Shown: positions 16,466 through 24,530, counted from the first letter of the stretch. The stretch: DNA of 36,261 nucleotides from an uncultured bacterium (GCA_903896585.1 CAITYI010000221.1:1-36261); one strand, 5' to 3'. Translations and numbers: made by a program. The notes: a model not told the origin generated them from the letters alone.

Positions 16466-17701
16466 ATGGCCGTCCTGAGAATGTCGACCATTATTCTGGT
16501 GGCAATCCTCGCTGCGACTGCAATGGTATGCATCGCCATCATCTCTAGTAATGCGTTGAAAACCGACTCGGAGCAATCAGCACTTACAGCGTTTTACACG
16601 CCTCCAGAGCTTTTCGAAACAACACCAGGAACTTTACTCCGGCTCGAGGCGTTAGGTACTGAAGTAGCGGGAGCGCATTCATATCGCATGCTTTATGTGA
16701 CCGAGGATGGTCAAGGCAATGCTGCGGTGGCCAGCGGCATGGCTTTTGTGCCGGTTCAGAATGCGACTACTCCCCGACCCATGGTGGTGTGGGCGCACGG
16801 AACAACGGGACAGGGCTATTCCTGTGCACCCTCACGCTCAGCTGAACCGCTCTCGCAACTGTCCGAGTTCATTCCTACTGCGATCACCCGAGGGTGGGCC
16901 GTGGCTGCACCGGACTACCTGGGACTCGGCACTCCGGGACTGGAGCAGTATCTGCTCAAGGAACAGGAGGTTCGGGACACGGTGAACAGTATCCGAGCAT
17001 TGCAGGCGATTCCGGGGTCCGAAACGGGGAACAACTTTGCGGTTTTCGGACATTCACAGGGTGGTCACACCGCTTTGTGGACTGGACACCTGAGTAAGCA
17101 ATTTGCTCCTGAATTAAATCTTGTAGGCGTAGCAGCCTCAGCTCCCGCAGCAGAATTGACATCGATCATTGATCACCAGTGGAATTCAGTGGTTGGCTGG
17201 GTGATTGGACCCGAAGTAATGCGCTCGTGGCCGGCCGGGTATCCCAATCTCCCGGTCGATTCTCTATTAACAAAGGCTGCGCAGAATAATTACCAACGGA
17301 TGGCCCAAGAATGTATAGCCGACGCCGCGGTGGAGGGACAGATCCGGCAGGAGTTATTCAATGAAAGTTTTTTTGTGGAGAATCCGGCGAACGATCCAAT
17401 CTGGGCACTGGCATTAGCTGATCAAACTCCACCACCGTTCCCCGCAAATTTACCGCTTATGTTGGTTCAAGGAACAGCTGATCAAGTCGTGCTAGCCGGA
17501 CCTAATGCGGACTTACAGGAGTCCTGGTGTGCCTCCGGATCGACGATAAATGCATTGTGGTTAGGGGGTGTGGACCACCTCAAGGCGGCTCAGGTGGCCG
17601 GACCCAGCGTTACCGCGTGGCTCGCAGGCCGATTTGCCGGTGAAACCCCACCCAATACTTGTAACGAACCGCCGCCGCGGAGTCTGATTACTGTGCAGTG
17701 A
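16466..17701 (+). CDS. Secreted alpha/beta-hydrolase lipase (secretory lipase family)
   Basis: Predicted exported esterase/lipase of 411 residues. It has an N-terminal hydrophobic segment (about residues 5-27) that could be a signal peptide or membrane anchor. The fold includes VVWAHGTTGQGYSCAPS (oxyanion region), the nucleophile elbow GHSQGG at about residue 195, GTADQVV near residue 336 as acid region, and GVDHLKA near residue 368 with the catalytic histidine. This arrangement matches the secretory lipase (LIP) family. The ATG is supported by a -10 box at leaderless distance. Its 3' end overlaps the convergent MaoC gene by 14 bp. The natural substrate is unknown. Confidence 0.85.
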   Translation: MAVLRMSTIILVAILAATAMVCIAIISSNALKTDSEQSALTAFYTPPELFETTPGTLLRLEALGTEVAGAHSYRMLYVTEDGQGNAAVASGMAFVPVQNATTPRPMVVWAHGTTGQGYSCAPSRSAEPLSQLSEFIPTAITRGWAVAAPDYLGLGTPGLEQYLLKEQEVRDTVNSIRALQAIPGSETGNNFAVFGHSQGGHTALWTGHLSKQFAPELNLVGVAASAPAAELTSIIDHQWNSVVGWVIGPEVMRSWPAGYPNLPVDSLLTKAAQNNYQRMAQECIADAAVEGQIRQELFNESFFVENPANDPIWALALADQTPPPFPANLPLMLVQGTADQVVLAGPNADLQESWCASGSTINALWLGGVDHLKAAQVAGPSVTAWLAGRFAGETPPNTCNEPPPRSLITVQ

Positions 17702-18239
17702 GCGGACCAGTTTTAGCTTCAGGAAAATAATTCTGGCCAATCCCACTTGTTCGCTTCGGCACCATGACCGAGCGGAACCATGAAACAATTTCATCGCCTT
17801 CTTGATTGAGTCCGCGAGTTTTCATACGAATGATTCCCATTTCAGGGCGGGATCCGCTTTCGCGTTTCTCCAAGCAAATGCTCTCCGCATAAATTGTGTC
17901 TCCGATATACACCGGATGAGTGAGCTTGATATCGGTCCAGCCAAGATTGGCAACGGCATTTTGACTCATGTCAATTACAGATAAGCCAAGAACCAACGCG
18001 ACCGTCAGCCCTGAGTTGACAATTATTCGGCCTTGGGTAATTGGGTTGCTTTCAGCCAAATGCGCATTGAAATGGTTTTGATTGGTATTGCACGTCAGCA
18101 AGGTAAACCACGTGGAATCAGCTTCACTGATGGTTCGGCCGAATGGATGCTGATAGGTGGTGCCCACCTCAAAGTCTTCGAAAAATCGACCTAACTGCGC
18201 AGGGATAACGGGGGTTGTTTCCCCAGATTGGTCAGCCAC
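17688..18239 (-). CDS. MaoC-family hotdog dehydratase/hydratase
   Basis: Single-hotdog acyl-CoA hydratase-like protein of 183 residues, starting at a GTG at 18239. It contains FFEDFEVGTTYQHPFGRTI, EADSTWFTLLT, NTNQNHF (residues 51-57), VNSGLTVALVLGLSV and LTHPVYIGDTIYAES. The set resembles MaoC proteins related to mesaconyl-CoA hydratases. In the NTNQNHF loop an Asn stands where the hydratase-2 motif usually has Asp, while His56 is kept, so R-specific enoyl-CoA hydratase activity should not be assumed. Neighbours give no pathway context. Confidence 0.82.
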   Translation of the reverse strand: MADQSGETTPVIPAQLGRFFEDFEVGTTYQHPFGRTISEADSTWFTLLTCNTNQNHFNAHLAESNPITQGRIIVNSGLTVALVLGLSVIDMSQNAVANLGWTDIKLTHPVYIGDTIYAESICLEKRESGSRPEMGIIRMKTRGLNQEGDEIVSWFRSVMVPKRTSGIGQNYFPEAKTGPLTAQ

Positions 18240-18250
18240 TGAAGATATAT

Positions 18251-18649
18251 CTACTGTTCGCCTTCGGTGCGTTTACGCCACCGATCTTCCATGCGATCCA
18301 TGAACCCACCAGACTTTGGCGGCTTGGGCATTTTGGTAATAGGGGTTTCGGTATCACTGCCATCTGTACTTGAGTCTGCAATGACCGTCCGAGTAGTGAA
18401 CGCGGTGTAAGTGATTACGGCGCCGATTAACATGACGGTGAATCCCGCAACGCCCAGTGCCGGAGTAAAAGCTACGCCAGCAAGAAGAAGACCGAGTCCT
18501 GCGAGCACTGCGAGTACGCCGAGTGCCGCACGACCCCGGCTAGCGCTGCCGCCAGCGGTTCGAATATTGGTGGCGAATTTGGGGTCGTCTGCGTAGAGGG
18601 CTTGTTCCATTTGCTCTAGCAGTTTTTGCTCGTGCTCAGAGAGTGGCAT
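18251..18649 (-). CDS. DUF3040 membrane protein
   Basis: Small actinobacterial membrane protein of 132 residues. The N-terminal MPLSEHEQKLLEQMEQALYADDPKFA stretch is the DUF3040 signature, followed by two hydrophobic segments (about residues 42-62 and 64-86) and a charged C-terminus. Function unknown; in other actinobacteria the family often sits near the dcw cluster, as it does here. The ATG at 18649 has a GGGGG ribosome site 6 nt upstream. It is 144 nt downstream of dinB on the same strand. Confidence 0.9.
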   Translation of the reverse strand: MPLSEHEQKLLEQMEQALYADDPKFATNIRTAGGSASRGRAALGVLAVLAGLGLLLAGVAFTPALGVAGFTVMLIGAVITYTAFTTRTVIADSSTDGSDTETPITKMPKPPKSGGFMDRMEDRWRKRTEGEQ

Positions 18650-18699
18650 CTGAGCCCCCTTTCGGCGAGATGGTGGGTGACCCCACCGGACTACCCCAA

Positions 18700-18716
18700 G
18701 GATATGACGAATATCC
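18700..18716. repeat. Short inverted repeat upstream of DUF3040
   Basis: Arms GGATAT and ATATCC around GACGA, a perfect 6-bp inverted repeat in the gap between dinB and DUF3040. It could be a regulator site for the DUF3040 gene. This is weak evidence, since short palindromes arise by chance. Confidence 0.25.
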
Positions 18717-18793
18717 CTCGAGGCAAACCGTTGCCCCTAAATTCTTGGTAATAATGGCCAGTTGGGGGTCATTTTCCAGAATTTCGGACATAT

Positions 18794-20032
18794 TCATTCC
18801 CCTGCTTCGGCCGAATCGACTCCCGTGACCGTTCGGCCCGGCTTGACCGCACTTGGTCCGTACTTGGAGCGCAACTTGTCAATTGCGAGTTCAGCGTCTC
18901 GACGGCCGTGTTCTGGCGCACCCATGAGTAGTTGCTCTGGGGCATCGGCCGCAGGTACAAGTCCATCAACTTTTACTCCAACCAGTCGGATTCGGACCCG
19001 CTGTAACCCTAGAGCTTGATACAAATTCCATGAAGTTGTGTAAATGTCATGTGCGAGATCGGTGTAGGCACCAGTTTTGGATCGGGTAATTGTGGTGAAA
19101 TCTGCAAATCGAAGTTTCAAGGTAATTGTTTTACCTTGATAGCCGGCGGAACGCAGCCGCCCTGCCACTTTGTCAGCAAGATGGGTGATCTCAGCTCGAA
19201 TTAATTCCGGATCGTCGATGTCGTACGCAAAGGTGTTCTCATTGCTCACACTCTTTTCAGGTTCATGTGGATTGACCGTGCGCGGATCTCTACCCCACGA
19301 CAGTTCATGTAGCGCACCTCCCGAAGCACCCAGTGCTCGAGTGAGAGTGGTAACCGGAGTATTCGCAATATCGCCGACAGTGTGCAGCCCCAAGCGAATG
19401 AGTTGCTCCTCAGTTTTCTCTCCCACTCCCCACAAAGACCCGATGGGCAATGGATGGAGAAAATCAATGACCGAATCAGTCGGGACCAGGAGCAGCCCAT
19501 CTGGCTTTGCCCGAGTGGATGCAAGTTTCGCCACAAATTTCGTGGATGCAATACCAACGGAACAGGTAACGCCCTGCTCATCAAATACTCGAGCACGGAT
19601 TAACTCTGCAATTCTGACCGGGTTTGAGAGCCGGCGGAGAGCCCCGGATACATCGAGGAATGCTTCGTCAAGACTAATGGGTTCAACAAGTGGGGTGATG
19701 GATTCAAAAAGAGCCATGACATTCCGGCTTACTGTTGCGTACTTGTCATGATGAGGAGTAAGAATGATGACCTCCGGTGCAATTCGCCGTGCACGTGAGA
19801 GTGGCATGGCCGAATGCACACCGAGTTCACGGGCTTCATAGGTTGCGGTTAATACCACTCCTCGATTGCCCTGTGCCGCGATGATGACTGGCTTCCCCTG
19901 AAGTTCCGGGTAATCTCGCAGTTCCACCGACGCATAGAAAGCATCCATGTCAACATGCAAAATATTGCAGCCGGTGTCATTGGATCCAAATCCAACTTTC
20001 CCGCTGGGACGCCGCACCTGACTTCGACTCAC
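18794..20032 (-). CDS. dinB: DNA polymerase IV (Y-family translesion polymerase)
   Basis: Low-fidelity polymerase of 412 residues that bypasses damaged bases. Catalytic residues are intact: D28 in HVDMDAFYAS, and D122-E123 in SLDEAFLDVSG; the steric-gate region AFYASVE follows. Helix-hairpin-helix and little-finger regions (GVGEKTEEQLIRLGLHTVGDIA, then KTITLKLRFADFTTITRSKT) are present. This argues for a true DinB rather than an inactive ImuB homologue. The GTG start has GAGGAG 6 nt upstream. It lies 51 nt downstream of the dnaE-type gene, probably in one operon under damage control. Confidence 0.93.
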   Translation of the reverse strand: MSRSQVRRPSGKVGFGSNDTGCNILHVDMDAFYASVELRDYPELQGKPVIIAAQGNRGVVLTATYEARELGVHSAMPLSRARRIAPEVIILTPHHDKYATVSRNVMALFESITPLVEPISLDEAFLDVSGALRRLSNPVRIAELIRARVFDEQGVTCSVGIASTKFVAKLASTRAKPDGLLLVPTDSVIDFLHPLPIGSLWGVGEKTEEQLIRLGLHTVGDIANTPVTTLTRALGASGGALHELSWGRDPRTVNPHEPEKSVSNENTFAYDIDDPELIRAEITHLADKVAGRLRSAGYQGKTITLKLRFADFTTITRSKTGAYTDLAHDIYTTSWNLYQALGLQRVRIRLVGVKVDGLVPAADAPEQLLMGAPEHGRRDAELAIDKLRSKYGPSAVKPGRTVTGVDSAEAGE

Positions 20033-20083
20033 TCACTACTCCTCGTTGATAAATTGATTATGCCCGTACATGAACCAAATTCG

Positions 20084-23000
20084 TTACCAACCTGGCGTTC
20101 CTGGAGACCGGTGCCAAAGTTTGGCGGGAGGGTTCGGGGTCGAAATATTTGAATATGGCGACTGTCGAAATCCACTGGCATGTACCAAGGCCACCCGCTT
20201 GCCAGTGGTATCGGTATCTGGGATTGGGTGAGCGAGGACATGCGCGTTGGCTGCTGAAAGCCCACCATCGATCCAGAGTTTTCGAATGACCCCCAGATCC
20301 CAGCAGCCGGTGGCCCGCAATGAGATACCTCGTGGTCCGGTTCGGCGGGTAACTCCACGCACCAAGAGAATCCAGGAATTAAAAAGATCATGAGCAAATG
20401 GACCTTGGGCATCTTCGAAAAAGGTGGCATCGAGTGGTCCGGTGGAATCGTCAAGGGTGAGGAAGACAACGCGTTTGCCGCTTCGGACGGGTGGCATTTG
20501 AGTGGCTACTTTCACCCCTGCAATAAATATTGTTTCTTTTGATCGGCAGCGCAGCAGGTCACGCGACTTAACAACATTCAGTGCCGTGAGGCAATCGGTA
20601 TAAAAATCCATGATGTGGCCGCTGACATCGAGGCCAAGAACTTCAAGCTCAGCGCGGACACGCTCGGCCGCGTTCATCTCGGGTAGTCCAGCACTAGCCC
20701 CCGCTAACTGAGTGGACGAAGGGAATTCCGCAGAACCCAACTGGGCAATATCAAAGGACAGCTGTGATGTTGCGACAGATTTACCGCGAGCTAGGTCTGC
20801 AATCTGGAGAAGTAGATCGCGGCGAGTAATGCGACTCCCTGACGCGTGCTGATTCAATCCATGCTTATTGAATCCATGCTTATTGAATCCGTAAAGGGAG
20901 TCAAACCCTCCAGCAACCACAAGGTTTTCCACCACCGGGGTGGCTGGACGAGCTCGTTGCCACAGGTCAGAGAGAGATGAATACGGCTGACCGTGAATGA
21001 GTCGATTAATTTCTTCCTGTGAGATTTCCTTTACATCGGTGAAAGGAATTCGAATACCCCACGAAGATGAAGAGTCTTCTACTTCTTCGAGTCGATATGT
21101 ATCTGCAGAGTGATTAACATCTAATCCGAGAATTGGCACTCCGAAGTTGCGGGCATCGTCAAGGATTAACCGTTTGGGATACATGCCTGGATCGTGGGTG
21201 AGTAATCCGCAATAGAAGGCAGCCGGGTGATGTGTCTTTAACCAAGCAGATTGATAGGTGGGCAAAGCAAATGCTGCGGCATGCGCCTTGCAGAAACCAA
21301 AGGATGCAAAGGCGCGAAGAATCTCCCACACGCGATCAACCTGTTCAATTTGATAACCCCGTTTCAGCGCAGCGGGATAGAACCACGTGCGGACTTCACT
21401 TTGCCCTTCTGGTGAACCCATGGAGCGGCGGTATTCGTCTGCCTCGGCTAATGAGCAGCCGGTGAACACACTAAAGGTACGAAGAACCTGTTCGTGATAC
21501 ACAACAACGCCATAGGTTTCTTCAAGTGCTGGCTGCAGATCCGGGTGTGGGTACTCTGTTTTATTCCACCCCTGCCGGGCGCGAAGAAATGGATTGATCA
21601 TGTCGGACTTCACCGGACCTGGGCGGAAGAGGGAGATATCGATGATCAAATCATTGAATGTTTCTGGGGCAAATTTACCCACCAACTCCCGCTGACCCGG
21701 CGATTCAATTTGAAAACAACCTAGTGTTCGCGTTGATTGAATGAGCGCAAATGTCTCAGGGTCGTCAAGGGTTGTTCCGTCAATGATCGGCCGCTCCCCC
21801 GTGACCCGCTCTGCTTCATTGAGTGCGTGCGCCATGGCAGATTGCATGCGCACACCGAGGACATCAAGTTTGAGTAGACCCATGTGTTCTACATCGTGTT
21901 TATCAAAGTGCGACATGGGGAACCCGGCAGCGCCATTTTGCACGGGGGTTCGATCCAACAAGGTGAGATCTGATAGCACCACGCCACACGGATGCATGGC
22001 AACGTGACGCGGCAACCCGTCAAGAGCCTCGACCAAACTCAGGAAGTTGTCGAGTTCGCCTTGAGCCGCCAATCGGCCAAAAGATGAGTTTCGGAGTTCC
22101 GGAAGATCTTCAAGGGCAGACTTCACGTTGCGCGCCCGAATGTGGGGAAATGCTTTGGCAAATGCATCGATGTCTGAGCTGGGCATGCTGAATGCCATGC
22201 CCACATCTCTGATAGCAGAACGTGCTCGATATGTCTCCATCATGGAAACCGTTGCAATTCGATCACTACCAAATTTGTCAAAGATCCACTGATATACGTC
22301 AAGTCTGCGATCGGATTCAACATCGATGTCAATATCCGGAAGAACCCGTCGCAGCGGGGTAAGGAAACGTTCCATGAGCAGGTTTTGTGCAATGGGATCC
22401 ACCCCGGAAATACCTAATAGGTAATTGACCAAACTGCCGGCACCTGAACCCCGTGCGGCAACCCGAACACCGCGCTCTTTGATCATGTCGACGACATGGG
22501 CCACGGTCAGGAAATAACCGGAAAAGCCGAGATGGGTAATGGTGCGCATTTCCTGTTCAAGTCGATATTTAGCGACCGCGCGATCGTCGGTTCGGGTATA
22601 GCGCACCGGCAGTTCTGTTTCGCATCTTTGTAATAACAGTGAATTCGCTTCTCGCTCTGGTTCAGCAACTGGACGCCCGAGAAGAACATCGAGTTCGGGG
22701 ACAAAGACTGACCCCAATCCCAGGTCGGCTTCAGGATCAAGTGCGCAGTACTCGGCTAAATGTCTGGTATCGCGCAGAAGTTTGCTTGGGTCGCGCTCAC
22801 CCATGTGCTGACAGATCTCGGTGGCAATCTGCTGCATCTCAGCACCACTTTTGAGATACCCTTCGCCACTATTGCGAGCGAGATAACGTGAGTCGAGGGA
22901 AATGATTTGTCGTGCAGCATCTAAAAGATCGGCAACGCGAGCTTGGTCTGGAGTGAGGTGGCGAACCGCATTGGTCAAAATGGCCGGTAATTTTTCGCTG

Positions 23001-23626
23001 CGTGCCCATGACAGTAGTTGTGCCGCATTCGTGGTGGAGTATTTATGTCCGCGACCTTCTCGGTGCGAGGTAATTGAAACCCCTAGGTAACGATCAAAGA
23101 TTGCGCGCCACGGCCGAAGGAGTGCAGCGGCTCGGTGAACCTTCCCTGCACTGAGCACCTGTCCTACTTCAGATTCGGCGCCGAGAAGCACCACGATTCC
23201 AGTGTGGTGTTGGGAAAGCGCCGCCCAAGAAAGTAGCGGTGATTTATGTGCTGAAGCGTGTGCTGCGGAAACAAGCCTGCAGAGTGAAGCCCAGCCAAGT
23301 GCGTTCACCGCGAGAAGTGTGACCCGTGGCTGAGTTTCGTCTACCCACACGCCGCCGTGCGCAGGGGTGCGCCGGATACCGGCACCGGAGGTAACCCTCT
23401 GTTCGGTGCGCTCAACAGCGAGATCCACACCCAGAACTGGTGCCACTCCCACTTTCATGCACGCTTGTGCCCACTGCACCGCCCCGTAGAGTCCATTGCG
23501 GTCGGTCAAACCAGCAATATTCTGACCCAATTCCGCAGCACGCTGCACGAGTAGATCAGGTTGCGTGGTGCCATATTGCAAGGAATAACCAGAGGCAACC
23601 TGTAAATGCGCAAATGAATCCACCAT
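20084..23626 (-). CDS. dnaE2: DNA polymerase III alpha subunit, error-prone paralogue
   Basis: C-family replicative-type polymerase of about 1180 residues. The order is PHP domain (from residue 7), palm with GSGAGSLVNYLLG and the catalytic PDIDID near residue 430, then CFQIESPGQRELV and ISLFRPGPVKSDMINPF, a beta-binding region, and an OB-fold near the C-terminus. The PHP active site is degenerate: HLHxH-type is HLQVAS here and the usual TDH is TDR (residues 41-43), so 3'-5' exonuclease proofreading is unlikely. The N-terminus resembles actinobacterial error-prone DnaE paralogues rather than the replicative DnaE1. The ATG at 23626 has GGGGTGG 5 nt upstream; a GTG at 23635 is the alternative. 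It lies between HEPN and dinB, so a translesion role is likely. Confidence 0.88.
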   Translation of the reverse strand: MVDSFAHLQVASGYSLQYGTTQPDLLVQRAAELGQNIAGLTDRNGLYGAVQWAQACMKVGVAPVLGVDLAVERTEQRVTSGAGIRRTPAHGGVWVDETQPRVTLLAVNALGWASLCRLVSAAHASAHKSPLLSWAALSQHHTGIVVLLGAESEVGQVLSAGKVHRAAALLRPWRAIFDRYLGVSITSHREGRGHKYSTTNAAQLLSWARSEKLPAILTNAVRHLTPDQARVADLLDAARQIISLDSRYLARNSGEGYLKSGAEMQQIATEICQHMGERDPSKLLRDTRHLAEYCALDPEADLGLGSVFVPELDVLLGRPVAEPEREANSLLLQRCETELPVRYTRTDDRAVAKYRLEQEMRTITHLGFSGYFLTVAHVVDMIKERGVRVAARGSGAGSLVNYLLGISGVDPIAQNLLMERFLTPLRRVLPDIDIDVESDRRLDVYQWIFDKFGSDRIATVSMMETYRARSAIRDVGMAFSMPSSDIDAFAKAFPHIRARNVKSALEDLPELRNSSFGRLAAQGELDNFLSLVEALDGLPRHVAMHPCGVVLSDLTLLDRTPVQNGAAGFPMSHFDKHDVEHMGLLKLDVLGVRMQSAMAHALNEAERVTGERPIIDGTTLDDPETFALIQSTRTLGCFQIESPGQRELVGKFAPETFNDLIIDISLFRPGPVKSDMINPFLRARQGWNKTEYPHPDLQPALEETYGVVVYHEQVLRTFSVFTGCSLAEADEYRRSMGSPEGQSEVRTWFYPAALKRGYQIEQVDRVWEILRAFASFGFCKAHAAAFALPTYQSAWLKTHHPAAFYCGLLTHDPGMYPKRLILDDARNFGVPILGLDVNHSADTYRLEEVEDSSSSWGIRIPFTDVKEISQEEINRLIHGQPYSSLSDLWQRARPATPVVENLVVAGGFDSLYGFNKHGFNKHGLNQHASGSRITRRDLLLQIADLARGKSVATSQLSFDIAQLGSAEFPSSTQLAGASAGLPEMNAAERVRAELEVLGLDVSGHIMDFYTDCLTALNVVKSRDLLRCRSKETIFIAGVKVATQMPPVRSGKRVVFLTLDDSTGPLDATFFEDAQGPFAHDLFNSWILLVRGVTRRTGPRGISLRATGCWDLGVIRKLWIDGGLSAANAHVLAHPIPDTDTTGKRVALVHASGFRQSPYSNISTPNPPAKLWHRSPGTPGW
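20856..20885. repeat. 15-bp in-frame tandem repeat in the dnaE-type gene
   Basis: Two identical 15-bp units (20856-20870 and 20871-20885) with partial third copies on each side. They encode FNKHG-FNKHG followed by LNQHA on the minus strand, in the C-terminal part of the polymerase, after the helix-hairpin-helix region. The insertion keeps frame. Confidence 0.85.
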
Positions 23627-23650
23627 AAAATCCACCCCAAAGGTGAGAAT

Positions 23651-24130
23651 TCAGCCCACGCGCTGTAGTCGTGCGTTGCCTAACGGAATACTCGATTGCT
23701 CCAACAGGTTCAATGTCTCGGCAACTTGCAGAAGAAAGCGGTCAGCATCACGGATGAGATCATCAGCCTCGCGTGCGGTCACACACGGTATTCCCGCTTC
23801 GGCAGACGCCCGCTTGCGAGCACCTGCCGCAAAAAAATCCGCCCACTCCGCAAACTCAGGAGCAATCTGCGGGAGAACTTCCCACACACTGCGAATTCGG
23901 TGACGACGCGGGCTGGTAGCAACCTGGGCTCGATCGGCAAGTACCGCGGCGGCTGTTCGCAGTGCGGCGAGATGTGCAGCGGCATAGCGATCTTGGGGAA
24001 GAAGTGATTGCCCTGCTTCGCGCAAACTTTCTTTGGCTGAATACAAAAGTTCAACCGCTGGACGTTGGGTGAATTTCCCCACCATGATGTCTATCCCTTC
24101 GAGTCGAGGTGACCGGCTAATACCTGTCAC
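23651..24130 (-). CDS. SAV_6107-family HEPN protein
   Basis: Small all-helical protein of 159 residues. The core DRYAAAHLAALRTAAAVLADRA matches the conserved helix of the SAV_6107-type HEPN family. It contains R48-Y-A-A-A-H53, which fits the R-phi-x3-H pattern of nuclease-active HEPN domains, but the same residues may only be structural. It lies immediately upstream of the error-prone polymerase and dinB, so it is the first full gene of the damage operon. The GTG at 24130 has TAGATA 6 nt upstream, consistent with a leaderless promoter; an ATG at 24085 is an alternative. Function is unknown. Confidence 0.8.
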   Translation of the reverse strand: MTGISRSPRLEGIDIMVGKFTQRPAVELLYSAKESLREAGQSLLPQDRYAAAHLAALRTAAAVLADRAQVATSPRRHRIRSVWEVLPQIAPEFAEWADFFAAGARKRASAEAGIPCVTAREADDLIRDADRFLLQVAETLNLLEQSSIPLGNARLQRVG

Positions 24131-24136
24131 AACATC

Positions 24137-24142
24137 TATCTA
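24137..24142 (-). promoter_or_regulatory. Candidate leaderless -10 box of the HEPN gene
   Basis: TAGATA on the minus strand is 6 nt upstream of the GTG at 24130. It would give a second, LexA-independent promoter for the operon. No convincing -35 seen. Confidence 0.35.
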
Positions 24143-24219
24143 TTTCTCGACCCGAGCTGTAGTTGTTTTCGACCCATTCCTTAATTCATTGGCTTACTGT
24201 TCACTGACTTACTTACCGT

Positions 24220-24276
24220 TCACCTAGAGACAGTCACCGGGGTCGGGGTCGAGACGACCCCGGTGACTGTGATCAT
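24220..24276 (-). CDS. Possible 18-codon leader peptide
   Basis: ATG at 24276 to TGA at 24222-24220. The codons run exactly through the 16-bp hairpin, giving a Val/Thr/Pro-rich peptide, so the frame may be a by-product of the inverted repeat. No good ribosome site precedes it. It is reported because translation would open the hairpin, a layout used in attenuation. Confidence 0.2.
   Translation of the reverse strand: MITVTGVVSTPTPVTVSR
24230..24270. repeat. Perfect 16-bp hairpin in the damage-operon leader
   Basis: Arms 24230-24245 (ACAGTCACCGGGGTCG) and 24255-24270 are perfect reverse complements around a 9-nt loop. In either strand the RNA stem would be very stable. No U-tract follows on either side, so it is not a classic intrinsic terminator. 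It lies between the damage promoter and HEPN. Confidence 0.85.
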
Positions 24277-24294
24277 GTGGCAGCTTGCGCTGCT

Positions 24295-24375
24295 CTACTG
24301 ACCTGACCCGCACCTAGCCGCGAATCCAGGACCGGGAGGCAGTTCGAACACCTGTGTTTCAGCAGGCTCTGACAC
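24295..24375 (-). CDS. Possible 26-aa ORF directly behind the LexA box
   Basis: GTG at 24375 to TAG at 24297-24295, 26 residues, with an acidic N-terminus, a Leu-Pro-Pro-Gly-Pro-Gly segment and a single Cys. The start lies about 24 nt after the predicted transcription start and GAAGG is 3 nt upstream. It would be the first translated frame of the damage-induced transcript. I recognise no homologue; it may be a leader peptide or chance. Confidence 0.35.
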   Translation of the reverse strand: MSEPAETQVFELPPGPGFAARCGSGQ

Positions 24376-24380
24376 CCACC

Positions 24381-24398
24381 TTCGAACAGATGTTCGAA
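24381..24398. promoter_or_regulatory. LexA (SOS) box
   Basis: TTCGAACA-GA-TGTTCGAA is a perfect palindrome and contains TCGAAC-N4-GTTCGA, the actinobacterial/Bacillus-type LexA consensus, with no mismatch. On the minus strand it overlaps the predicted start of transcription of the HEPN-dnaE-dinB operon, so LexA would block initiation. A weak half-site TCGAAC occurs again at 24344-24349. Confidence 0.85.
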
Positions 24399-24405
24399 CA
24401 AGTCA

Positions 24406-24435
24406 AAGATAGACCGGGCCACTGACATCCGTCAA
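24406..24435 (-). promoter_or_regulatory. RecA-independent (PafBC-type) damage promoter
   Basis: On the minus strand ATGTCAGTG (24428-24420), then exactly 8 nt, then TATCTT (24411-24406). This matches the mycobacterial RecA-NDp motif tTGTCRGTG-N8-TAnnnT, read by PafBC, at all but the first base. A sigma70-type -35 TTGACG (24435-24430) lies 18 nt from the same -10. Transcription would start near 24399 and run toward HEPN-dnaE-dinB. Confidence 0.7.
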
Positions 24436-24524
24436 CCCGGCCCACCAGATATCCACAAAAGACACCTAATTTATGAGGAAATTGAGTTCATTTGTGAAGG
24501 GGAACTAGATCAGACTCCCCTGAT

Positions 24525-24530
24525 TAGACT
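24525..24530 (+). promoter_or_regulatory. Candidate leaderless -10 box of ybaK
   Basis: TAGACT lies 7 nt upstream of the ATG at 24538; no ribosome binding site precedes the start. Confidence 0.5.

Noticed and set aside
18794..20032. ImuB-like inactive polymerase
   Set aside because: The catalytic Asp and Glu residues are all present, so an active DinB is the better call.
24230..24270. Hairpin as a normal intrinsic terminator
   Set aside because: No run of T follows on either strand, and the hairpin lies in a divergent region downstream of a promoter rather than after a full gene.
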